This document shows positions 1 to 11,500 of a stretch of DNA of 64,000 bases, in pieces. The translations under genes were made by a program, and so were the position numbers. The stretch is from Lineus longissimus (Eukaryota; Nemertea; Pilidiophora; Heteronemertea; Lineidae). The stretch's first letter is position 1; each line of letters starts with the position of its first letter. The DNA is taken from the NCBI RefSeq assembly GCF_910592395.1, contig NC_088319.1:12646001-12710000 (forward strand), in the 5' to 3' direction. The notes beneath the pieces were generated by a model. It searched no databases. It was given only the letters and a program-made list of their open reading frames with translations, and had not been told where the DNA came from.

Positions 1-1301
1 TACACTGCTGTAATATGCCTTGCTTTTATGTCTCAGAAAAGGATTTATAAGGCCTTGTAGCGAAGGGCCACACATGGAGACATTGTCACAACCTATCTCT
101 CCCGCAATCTTTTTTGCAAAGGAGCAGATGGATTTAATTTTCAAATGCCCCAGCTGTCAGACTTGTGAGATTTCAAGTCAACCTTTCAAAGATTATCTAC
201 CTTGAGAAGATTGCTCTGGAGGTCCGCAATCGTGGTCCATAATCTGTCTCCCTTTTCACGTGGTGGTTTCCACCTGCCAATGCGATGCGCCTGGGAAGAA
301 ATATGATGGGATGTCAGAAAATTTACAGGTATCATAAAAAAGCCCCATGGGATCGTATCATAATTTCAAGCTTCCACATGATGCGACGCGAAATATCGAG
401 GGGGTCTTCGCACTAAAAGAAAGGGACATCCTTCTATAAAGTGCCGTCACTCCTTGAGTTGAGCTGTAAGATAAATAATTAAGGCACCAGCTGTCCTCAT
501 GATGCGACAGAGCTAGCTTGTACCGATGTCTTCTTCATGTCTGATCCTCGATGGTCTACACATCATTTTCTATGACACCCTGAGTTGTGCGTGAGAGCCA
601 GGTTGTTGCGTTGTCTTTATGGCAAAACGTAAACATTGAGACAAAGTCATATGTATTGCGGGGTCAACGCTACGTCCTACAGTAAAAAGCTGCTTTCTCA
701 ATTGAAGACAGTCACCATTGAAGACAGTCACCAGCTTGCCATAGAGACAACGGGGCCACCAGCACCAGGGCCTACAGTAATTGATGGAGCTGCTTTCTCA
801 ATGTACCATTAAGGACATTCACAACTCGATCGACCATAAAGACAACGTCACATCCTGACTATCTTGACGAATGAAAAATATGATGTCTCCCCTTGAAGAG
901 TCACCACCAGACCAGGGAGCTTTCTCTATCATGTCTATTCGCCTGAAGACCGGGGCAGCAGGTGGCGTTCATGAAGCAGGTGGCGTTTATGGACGAATTG
1001 CGCCTTCTTTATCAGGTGAAATGAATGAATCATCTCATTGGGGAGGCATCAGGACCGGTCACAGGTGGCCAACGGTGAACCTTTCCTGTGTCACAACATT
1101 TTCTCCTTACGAACAATCAGCAGTCATATTTTTACTAATAGTTGCCAAAGGGTTTTACTAATTACTCACTGTCAGGGGGATAAACTACATAGGAACAGGT
1201 CTTTTTGGGGTGTTGGGGAGTAGATGTGATCAGGTAGTTCAATTGTTTCTGTTCGAGTATCATGGCCTCGACAACCAGACCATGCCAGATGTTGGAGATT
1301 G
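1..1301. other. Non-coding lead-in to the tandem array
   Basis: No gene is recognisable here. The open frames are short and have no family resemblance. The one local structure is a perfect 16-bp tandem duplication, ATTGAAGACAGTCACC at 701-716 and again at 717-732. Homology to the 107-bp repeat begins only at about 1302. Confidence 0.6.
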
Positions 1302-4300
1302 TGTACTTGGTTGGTCACAGGCCTTGGTGCCTTGGTATTACCCAGGTATCCTACAGCTGCAGGTTGTGACTTTGTCTGAGGAATATTGGGGATTTGGCTG
1401 GGGTATGGACCACTTGGTTGGTCACAGGCCTTGGTGCCTTGGTATTACCCAGGTATCCTACAGCTGCAGGTTGTGACTTTGTCTGAGGAATATTGGGGCT
1501 TTGGCGGGGGTATGGACCACTTGGTTGGTCACAGGCCTTGGTGCCTTGGTATTACCCAGGTATCCTACAGCTGCAGGGTGTGACTTTGTCTGAGGAATAT
1601 TGGGGCTTTGGCTGGGGTATGGACCACTTGGTTGGTCACAGGCCTTGGTGCCTTGGTATTACCCAGGTATCCTACAGCTGCAGGTTGTGACTTTGTCTGA
1701 GGAATATTGGGGAGTTGGCTGGGGTATGGACCACTTGGTTGGTTACAGGGCTTGGTGCCTTGGTATTACCCAGGTATCCTACAGCTGCAGGTTGTGACTT
1801 TGTCTGAGGAATATTGGGACTTTGGCTGGGGTATGGACCACTTGGTTGGTTACAGGGCTTGGTGCCTTGGTATTACCCAGGTATCCTGCAGCTGCAGGTT
1901 GCGACTTTATCTGAGGAATATTGGGGCTTTGGCTGGGGTATGGACCACTTGGTTGGTCACAGGCCTTGGTGCCTTGGTATCACCCAGGTATCCTACAGCT
2001 GCAGGTTGTGACTTTGTCTGAGGAATATTGGGGCTTTGGCTGGGGTATGGACCACTTGGTCACAGGCCTTGGTGCCTTGGTATTACCCAGGTATCCTGTA
2101 GCTGCAGGTTGTGACTTTGTCTGAGGAATATTGGGGCTTTGGCTGGGGTATGGACCACTTGGTTGGTCACAGGCCTTGGTGCCTTGGTATTACCCAGGTA
2201 TCCTGTAGCGGCAGGGTGTGACTTTGTCTGAGGAATATTGGGGCGTTGGCTGGGGTATGGACCACTTGGTTGGTCACAGGCCTTGGTGCCATGGTATTAC
2301 CCAGGTATCCTACAGCTGCAGGTTGTGACTTTGTCTGAGGAATATTGGGGCTTTGGCTGGGGTATGGACCACTTGGTTGGTCACAGGCCTTGGTGCCTTG
2401 GTATTACCCAGGTATCCTGTAGCGGCAGGGTGTGACTTTGTCTGAGGAATATTGGGGCGTTGGCTGGGGTGTGGACCACTTGGTTGGTCACAGGCCTTGG
2501 TGCCTTGGTATTACCCAGGTATCCTGCAGCTGCAGGTTGTGACTTTGTCTGAGGATTATTGGGGCTTTGGCTGGGGTATGGACCACTTGGTTGGTCACAG
2601 GCCTTGGTGCCTTGGTATTACCCAGGTATCCTACAGCTGCAGGTTGTGACATTGTCTGAGGAATATTGGGGCTTTGGCTGGGGTATGGACCACTTGGTTG
2701 GTCACAGGCCTTGGCGCCTTGGTATTACCCAGGTATCCTACAGCTCAAGGTTGTGACTTTGTCTGAGGAATATTGGGGCTTTGGCTGAGGTATGGACCAC
2801 TTGGTTGGTCACAGGCCTTGGTGCCTTGGTATTACCCAGGTATCCTGTAGCTGCAGGTTGCGACTTTGTCTGAGGAATATTGGGGCTTTGGCTGAGGTAT
2901 GGACCACTTGGTTGGTCACAGGCCTTGGTGCCTTGGTATTACCCAGGTATCCTGTAGCTGCAGGTTGCGACTTTGTCTGAGGAATATTGGGGCGTTGGCT
3001 GGGGTGTGGACCACTTGGTTGGTCACAGGCCTTGGTTCCCTGGTATTACCCAGGTATCCTGTAGCTGCAGGTTGTGACTTTGTCTGAGGAATATTGGGGC
3101 TTTGGCTGAGGTATGGACCACTTGGTTGGTCACAGGCCTTGGTGCCTTGGTATTACCCAGGTATCCTACAGCTGCAGGTTGTGACTTTGTCTGAGGAATA
3201 TTGGGGCTTTGGCTGAGGTATGGACCACTTGGTTGGTCACAGGCCTTGGTGCCTTGGTATTTACCCAGGTATCCTACAGCTGCAGGTTGTGACTTTGTCT
3301 GAGGAATATTGGCGCTTTGGCTGGGGTGTGGACCACTTGGTTGGTCACAGGCCTTGGTGCCTTGGTATTACCCAGGTATCCTGTAGCGGCAGGGTGTGAC
3401 TTTGTCTGAGGAATATTGGCGCTTTGGCTGAGGTATGGACCACTTGGTTGGTCACAGGCCTTGGTGCCTTGGTATTACCCAGGTATCCTGTAGCGGCAGG
3501 GTGTGACTTTGTCTGAGGAATATTGGGGCTTTGGCTGAGGTATGGACCACTTGGTTGGTCACAGGCCTTGGTGCCTTGGTATTACCCAGGTATCCTGTAG
3601 CGGCAGGGTGTGACTTTGTCTGAGGAATATTGGGGCTTTGGCTGGGGTATGGACCACTTGGTTGGTCACAGGCCTTGGTGCCTTGGTATTACCCAGGTAT
3701 CCTGTAGCGGCAGGGTGTGACTTTGTCTGAGGAATATTGGGGCGTTGGCTGGGGTATGGACCACTTGGTTGGTCACAGGCCTTGGTGCCATGGTATTACC
3801 CAGGTATCCTACAGCTGCAGGTTGTGACTTTGTCTGAGGAATATTGGGGCTTTGGCTGGGGTATGGACCACTTGGTTGGTCACAGGCCTTGGTGCCTTGG
3901 TATTACCCAGGTATCCTGTAGCGGCAGGGTGTGACTTTGTCTGAGGAATATTGGGGCGTTGGCTGAGGTATGGACCACTTGGTTGGTCACAGGGCTTGGT
4001 GCCTTGGTATTACCCAGGTATCCTACAGCTGCAGGTTGTGACTTTGTCTGAGGAATATTGGGGCTTTGGCTGGGGTATGGACCACTTGGTTGGTCACAGG
4101 CCTTGGTGCCTTGGTATTACCCAGGTATCCTACAGCTGCAGGTTGTGACTTTGTCTGAGGAATATTGGCGCTTTGGCTGGGGTGTGGACCACTTGGTTGG
4201 TCACAGGCCTTGGTGCCTTGGTATTACCCAGGTATCCTGTAGCGGCAGGTTGTGACTTTGTCTGAGGAATATTGGGGCGTTGGCTGAGGTATGGACCACT

Positions 4301-5015
4301 TGGTTGGTCACAGGGCTTGGTGCCTTGGTATTACCCAGGTATCCTACAGCTGCAGGTTGTGACTTTGTCTGAGGAATATTGGGGCTTTGGCTGAGGTATG
4401 GACCACTTGGTTGGTCACAGGGCTTGGTGCCATGGTATTACCCAGGTATCCTACAGCTGCAGGTTGTGACTTTGTCTGAGGAATATTGGGGCTTTGGCTG
4501 AGGTATGGACCACTTGGTTGGTCACAGGGCTTGGTGCCTTGGTATTACCCAGGTATCTTACAGCTGCAGGTTGTGACTTTGTCTGAGGAATATTGGGGCT
4601 TTGGCTGGGGTATGGACCACTTGGTTGGTCACAGGCCTTGGTGCCTTGGTATTACCCAGGTATCCTACAGCTGCAGGTTGTGACTTTGTCTGAGGAATAT
4701 TGGGGCTTTGGCTGGGGTATGGACCACTTGGTTGGTCACAGGCCTTGGTGCCTTGGTATTACCCAGGTATCCTACAGCTGCAGGTTGTGACTTTGTCCGA
4801 GGAATATTGGGGATTTGACTGGGGTATGGACCACTTGGTTGGTCACAGGCCTTGGTGCCTTGGTATTACCCAGGTATCCTACAGCTGCAGGTTGTGACTT
4901 TGTCTGAGGAATATTGGGGATTTGGCAGGGGTATGGACCACTTGGTTGGTCACAGGCCTTGGTGCCTAGGTATTACCCAGGTATCCTGTAGCGGCAGGGT
5001 GTGACTTTGTCTGAA
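1302..5015 (+). repeat. 107-bp minisatellite array, about 35 copies
   Basis: The same 107-bp unit repeats head to tail from about 1302 to 5015 (3714 bp, about 34.7 units). Units are highly similar and fall into recurring variants at fixed sites: CTACAGCTGCAGGTTG versus CTGTAGCGGCAGGGTG, and GGGCTTTGGCTGGGG versus GGGCGTTGGCTGAGG. Some units carry the perfect palindrome CCTGCAGCTGCAGG. One unit near 2058 lacks 4 bp and one near 3259 has an extra T. Because 107 is not a multiple of 3, the long open frames that appear here shift frame at every unit and give near-identical 65-residue peptides every 107 bp, so I treat them as a by-product and not as genes. The array lies about 3.3 kb downstream of the kinase stop codon. 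Confidence 0.97.
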
Positions 5016-8000
5016 TTTTTGGGAAGTTGCAACAACGAAGAGACTGTTGGACTGAATCTGTGGACTGAATTTTATTAGACATGACCACAATCTGATAATG
5101 ATGATCTCGTTCGAGTAAATAAGTCGTAATTAATTACGTGTCAATTAATAAAAGAGTTGGCTTCACAACAAGACCACCAGACCAATTCTACAGGGTGTCC
5201 CAGTAGGAATGTTTTCATTTGTAATGGTACGTGCATCGATTTTTTGGGGCCATTTTTATTGGGTCAACCTGTATAATGTTCTCTTTACACCCACAGATCA
5301 ACTCAGCTACATGTATGTCAACACCAATATGCTGGTTGAGCTGCATCTGACACCAGGGCCTATTACAGGTAAAAGTTGGCCTTGCTGTGAAGTCAAATTT
5401 AATTGTTAGTTACTAATGCTATTAATAATTGACTTTAGTAGTAGACACTGTCGTACTGTTAACACTTCATAGTTTGTATCATATAGGTCGAGAAGATTTC
5501 GTCTCATAATGAATTGAATATTTCGAGGACCAAACTAATCTCCATTCGGTAAAAACAAAAAGATTTCAGCAGAGCTGTGCATTCATGTTGTACCTGACTG
5601 GAAAATACAGAGAACACCTCAGAGTTGGCCAGAAAATAGCATCAGCCTCCAGGGTTGAGAGAGTGCCCAGGGAAAAAACAACTGAACTTGAATGCACATT
5701 ATTCAGAGCTGCAAAACTTCTTCTCAAATGTTATCATGAAGTGAGGCTGTGTACAGTATACAATGTTCTACTGGGCATTAGTGTTAATCATAAGCTTATA
5801 CATGTTTTTATACAAGGAAAGTCAAAAATCTCAACTTTATCAAGAAATAATTGCACATGATGAGAAAACCTTATTTCTTATACAGTCACCAATATATTAA
5901 TCACCCAACTGAAGCCCTTATCATAATTGTATTTTCCCTCTAAAAAGTTACCTTGGACCAGTTTAGACAGTTTGATGTGAGAGCGCTGCGCCCAAGGAAA
6001 AACATAGCTCAGAAAATACGCCATGATGGCCTGAATGACGTCTTAACTAAAAATTGATGTCATGAAAAAGGGCATGAGAGTGTGCGTTAGACTTGTGGTC
6101 AAATTATCTAAACAGTGGTCAAATTATGAGGAGACGAACATGAAGCAATGAAAGAAGCATAATGCTATCTGACCTCAAAGAGAAGCTGAAAAGTCTGAAG
6201 GGAAAATCAAAAAAATTGAAATCAAACTCCCGGACTGTGAATGGTCTGTGATTGTGACAGGACTCTTCCCCCAACTGAATGTCCCTGGTTGACATTCGTA
6301 ACCAAAACTGAACATGAGAGGCCTGCCCTTAGCTGAAAATCCCAGGCCGACATTGATTTTACCCCAATTGCAACCGGTTCTATCATCTTATGCAACTGTG
6401 AAAATATTAACAATGATCGCTGGGTACAGGGCATTATACAGGGTGTAACAAAAAGTCTTCTGAGTAGATTTTACCAAAATCATACGTAGCTGACCCAATT
6501 TTTGACAACATGTATACTGGTCCAAAAATGTAATTCTGTGAAGTGATACTGATCCAGACAGAACCTGGCAATCTATCCTCACAGGGCTGCTACCTTCACA
6601 TGTTTGAGTCTAACCACACATGATTTAGTCAAAATATGATCTTTTTGGCCCATCCTGTAGAATGAGACAATTTCTTTGAAACAATAATGTGTTTTAACAA
6701 AGAATGTCAATAACGATTTGGCAGTATTAAAGTTTACATGAGAGTTATATTACATTTTATACACAAAACATGAAAATATTAACAGAACCGAACTAATGCG
6801 TTTTTGGCTGAAACTATCAACTAGAAGCTGTACAGAGTCGACAATGTACGACTGTCTTTAAAATTTCCTTTCTCAGAAAAGTCAGTTTCCTGCATTGACC
6901 AATCAGAAAGGTTGAATGTCCCCATGTTCGTACCCTAGTCAGCACATGATGCAATAATAAAAGTGGAGAAAAAGAAATAAAGCTTTGTACCTATTGTCGC
7001 TGTCAGAAGTAAATGCTCACAGCCTTTCGGGCTGTCAAACACAAACCACTTGACCGAGTTTGTCAAAAGTTAAATATGATTTTGGGACCCAACAAGAATT
7101 AGAAAGGTTGTGGTGATTGTGGATCGACTACATCCAATAACAGTTTTACTTGAAACAAGACTGTCAACCAATCTGATGCTTATGTGATCCGTTTGTGAGA
7201 CACCTTCTCCAAGAAGTTCAGCAGACTAACAAGTGATCCCTTGGATCACTTGATAACACCCGAAAAAAAAGTAATGCCAACATTTTGAACAAGATCAGTT
7301 GTTCCACTTGCAAAACAGCAAACATGTACTAAATATTTTTTCAAAAGAAGCAACACTTTCTCGAAAAAAGCGATTGTAATTTAAGATTTGCTCAAAAGTT
7401 TAATATATCTTTTTACATGGGTACATAATGCACAAAGCCCTCCATATTTTTTTTTCTACAACACAAATTTTTAACCTTGACCCTTCAAAGTGACCTTGAC
7501 ACTGAGTAACAATATCACCAAGGACATTAGTCCTAAACAATATCAACAGTACTCTCCAAACTGCATAAACGATTATGCACCAACAGCGAAAATGCATCAA
7601 GTCTTTACCAACTGCCACCAGAGGTCTCTCCATCAATTTCAAAATATTTGGAGCAAGTTCAAGGCCAAGGGTATGTTCAAGGTCAAACTCTCAAACTGGA
7701 TTTGAACAAGTCCATGCTTGTTTGAATTTGTGAGACTTCTGCTGGCAAGATTGGGTTGAATCACCAACTGAGCTGCCCCTATTATTCTTCCCTAACAACA
7801 GCAGCAGAAGACAGAGGATCAAAGATCAACAAAGTGGTAACCATAGCAATGATGTTGCTATGACAACGCCACAGCAACCTAGCCACGGTGACCATGGAAA
7901 CAGTAGATAACAGATGCTGGACCGATGAAGACATCACAAAATCATTGCAGTCTGATTTTCTTAACATGATGTGAAATTTGTATGTTGATGTATTCATAAA

Positions 8001-8148
8001 ATACAAGTTGGATAAGGAAAACTTTAATGAGCAATTAGGGTACTTTAAAATGTATTCAGAACAAGTCGTGAAATTCGGATGAAAAATCTATTAATTCCAA
8101 TTTTCACATTCAACATGGTTATGACGGTGCCAATATTTTAAGGTGAGA
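5016..8148. other. Intergenic stretch, no gene seen
   Basis: Only short open frames without recognisable domains lie between the array and the kinase 3' end. Near 5189 and 6437 the motif ACAGGGTGT occurs, and it recurs inverted at about 22179. Motifs of this kind are common at ends of invertebrate transposon remnants, but no complete element is delimited here. Confidence 0.5.
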
Positions 8149-8154
8149 TTTATT
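8149..8154 (-). terminator. Candidate poly(A) signal of the TNK2-like gene
   Basis: The plus-strand TTTATT is AATAAA on the minus strand, 150 bases past the stop codon at 8304-8306. It is the nearest canonical hexamer I see downstream of the stop, so the 3' UTR would be short. No transcript evidence is available. Confidence 0.45.
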
Positions 8155-8303
8155 TCAAATCATTTAAAAATACCTTACAATAGAATTCGTGGTCACAACC
8201 ATACAACAGACTTTGATAAGATTTCTAGAATGTCCTCGAGCTAATATAAAGCAGATTCGATTCAAATGCACCATGACGAAAGACCGACACACATCGAGCT
8301 CGA

Positions 8304-8519
8304 CTACACATCGACACATTCTGGACTCGTCAACGGGTGCTCAATCATAAAGTTGGCAGCCTTGGCGACGTCCCAGTTACTCCTCAGGAGCGCCTCCTTA
8401 CAAACGTCAATGTCACCGCATTGCAAACTCAGCACTTGGCGTAGTTTGACGTATTTTATTGCATTGTGGACATCCCAGCGCGTCTCGTCCAGCGCGTTTA
8501 GACAGTCGCCGATGGTAAC
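8304..8519 (-). CDS. TNK2: TNK2 coding exon 15: UBA region and stop
   Basis: The acceptor TTTCAG precedes GTT ACC ATC. The exon encodes residues 1291-1361 and ends with TAG at 8304-8306. It contains two helical half-repeats, each with a Trp-Asp-Val step (RWDVHNAIKYVK and NWDVAKAANFMIEH). This matches the extended ubiquitin-binding UBA region at the extreme C-terminus of vertebrate ACK1, where the same double arrangement occurs. Confidence 0.93.
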   Translation of the reverse strand, partial: VTIGDCLNALDETRWDVHNAIKYVKLRQVLSLQCGDIDVCKEALLRSNWDVAKAANFMIEHPLTSPECVDV

Positions 8520-11500
8520 CTGAAATGATAAATAAACTTGCATGAGTTTTGAGTGTATAACAGTGACAACTATTGGGTGAATGATGTTCACAATCACAGC
8601 GCATGTACAAATTTGTTCAACTTTCTGAAAATGCTCATTCAGGGCCCTGGGCTGAATTGTCACGAAAGAAAATTGCAAACTTCTTATTGAATTCGGTGGG
8701 CAAATGTGATGAGGACAGCTGGGATGTGATTTTGCGATGATGATGTTCTTTTTACTGATACTAGTACTGAATTTACATCAATGACGGAACACACACATGG
8801 GACAGACAACTATTACGTGTTTTCAAAAATGAATGTAACTTTTTCAATTTCGTTTTATAATTTTGAAGTGACATCATTTTGGTATAAAAGTGAAAGACAT
8901 TTTATGGAACAGATTTCAATAGTTAAAATAGAATATGGTAGCAAAGTTGGTGCAGATTCTGTTAATTTGTTCAGAAATGTTGATTTAAAAGCAGTTGAAA
9001 GAAAATTTGCAGCACTGTCATGTTTTGGCGATTAAAGGGGGACTTTCCAACGACAATGAAATTCTCTGTGGGACGAAGTTCAGTTTGGTTATATCAACCA
9101 TGCAAAAATTCAAAACGCATAAAAAAATAAGTTAGTTCAAGTTGGAAGCTGTCAGTATGAGTGTAGGGTGACACTAGGTTATGCTGTACAAAACAGGTGT
9201 GAGTGTAGAAGAAACGACACAAGTGCCAGTTAAAGGAAACCTATAGCCAAAACGCTTATAAAAATGGGGAGTTTTGATCGGCCCGGTTAAAACCTAAGGC
9301 GGGAATAAGCTTCAACTGATAAATGTTAGCAGTTTCGAGTTCTCCTCAGGTACCGGTAGTTGATTATGTAGCCAATGAGCTGCATAAGAAGTATTCACCA
9401 ATTTAGTCATTTTTACCACGTTCAGCTTTTTGAGTGAGTTCAGAAGTGTGTAGAGGACAGTAAAGTGTGCACAAGTAAATTGGAGCACCATGCTGTACCC
9501 CAAATCATTTCTCTCGCAACTAAGAGATATGGCGTGTATCTGTTCTAACGGAGCCTCTAGTGCGTACACCACCACAGCTAAAGAACCTTAATCACCAATA
9601 GGTATCAGTCTAATCACCATACTACAGGACTGGGGGTCTACTGGGCCTGAAATAGTTAACCAACCCACACATTAAGAACTACTACTATACTACTATATTG
9701 TAGTGTTCTCCAGGGGAGGGTTTCTTTGTCTGTACGAGAAACTTCCAACAAGTTGCCAAGCAGGGAACACTGAATTGATCCTCAGTGTTTTATTGAAGGT
9801 GCCTTTGATGAGTGTGAATCAATTTGAGTGGAAAACAACCCCCTCCATTAAAATTTATGTGGAGAACACTGATTTGGTTAATGAGAAACAATTTCGTTAC
9901 TATAGAAATACACAACACAAAGAGTGATGAAGTATGAACATGAAGGTTGATCCCAGATGCTTCTTGATCAAGATTCATCTGAAAGTAGCACACGCAACAT
10001 AAGATCTACAATGCTCGAAAGTGCGCAAAGTATTTTTTAGACAAAATCACTCATTTGAGAAGATATATAGACTTCATTGCCGCAATCATACACATGTAGT
10101 TTACTTGTCATTACTTCAGCTGTGAAAAGTTCGCCAGAAGCAGCTAGGATCAACCAGACACAAACAACAGATAGAGGACATCCCTAACAAATAATGAAGA
10201 AAAAAATACCAGAAAAACCGGCAAAATAATAAAACGGAAGGCCTATTTCTAAGAGGCACCAAAGCAACTCGGACATCGTCTCAAACAATTCGGAGTTGTA
10301 CTCATGACTTGAGCGAGACTATGCAAATGACCCAACTAAAAACACCTGCAACGTCACTGCACACTGGATTAATAGCAACACTTGTCAATTTCAATCAAAG
10401 TTAATGGAAGCTGAGGTTGAACTTGTCACAACAGCTTTTCTAACTTATCTCCAGATTTTTTCTGTCTTTCCAATAAAACTAAACTAAAGTACAATGTCTG
10501 ACCTCTAGAGTGCCGCTTATGCACCTTTGAGAGAAATTGACCTCTACCTATTAACTAAACATCATCCAGAAACCGGAGGAATGATTTAGTTTCCAGTCCA
10601 TCCAAGTGCTACAAGAGAGTAGGTAGTTTGTGTGGGTCTACTTTGAATAATCCCAGTTCATCCTACAACACACTCGCACAGAATTTTAAAATATCAAAAT
10701 ATTTTCAAAACCAAATCATGTGACCATTCCTCTGAGTGAATGTATTCTCATGGAACTATTTCTGTCAGATGCGCTTTCACCTGGGACATTTTTCAAAATT
10801 TTCCAAAAATCAACCAAAATGAACTCAAGGGTCCGATCGATTGTAGGATGAACTGCATGCAGTGTCTGGCCTCATGCAGGTTCGAAAGATGAAAAAAACC
10901 ATCGGCATAAACTTACAACATTAAAACTTGTTTATTTTTTACGCTATGAGTGAGACAAAGGATTAACCAATGTTGATTAGCGGTGCAAGGTGACTCGAAG
11001 GATACGTTTAACAGTTTGTGGTCAAAACTTGACGATATATAGACATAAAAAGAGTATCCACATCCCAATAGGTGGAACTGACTTTCATTGGGGTATCCGT
11101 CAAAATGACAACCGAACTCGGACAAAATTGACGTGGAGTTTCTGCAACAGTGCAACACTCCAGTGACAGCCAGCACCTGTAGTGGGTTGGCAAAGTTTTG
11201 CTGGTACCCTATTGGGATGGGGGCAACATTTAGCGGGCACAGTAGGCAAAGCTTTTACTGATATTTTTTGGATGATGTGAGGCCTGGTCATCGGGTTCGG
11301 TATCATCTACACCTGAGAATGGGGGCAGGAGTTGCCATGGAGGAGTACAGGAGTTGAGAAACAGGAATTGATTCCTTGTCGAAGATGAAATCGTCACTTA
11401 ACGTTTGTAGGTTCTGAATATCATTAAATCTTTCAGAGGAGATGACTTTGTGTTTCCATATATCTTCGGGGAAAGATTAGAGAAGAAGAAATGTGTATGA

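Noticed and set aside
1210-4897. A family of about 20 plus-strand open frames of 62-104 codons
   Set aside because: They are the same 107-bp repeat read in rotating frames. Each ends within the next unit and none shows a domain or splice context.
8413-8610. Second minus-strand frame over the UBA exon
   Set aside because: It is out of phase with exon 14. The chosen frame carries the UBA residues.
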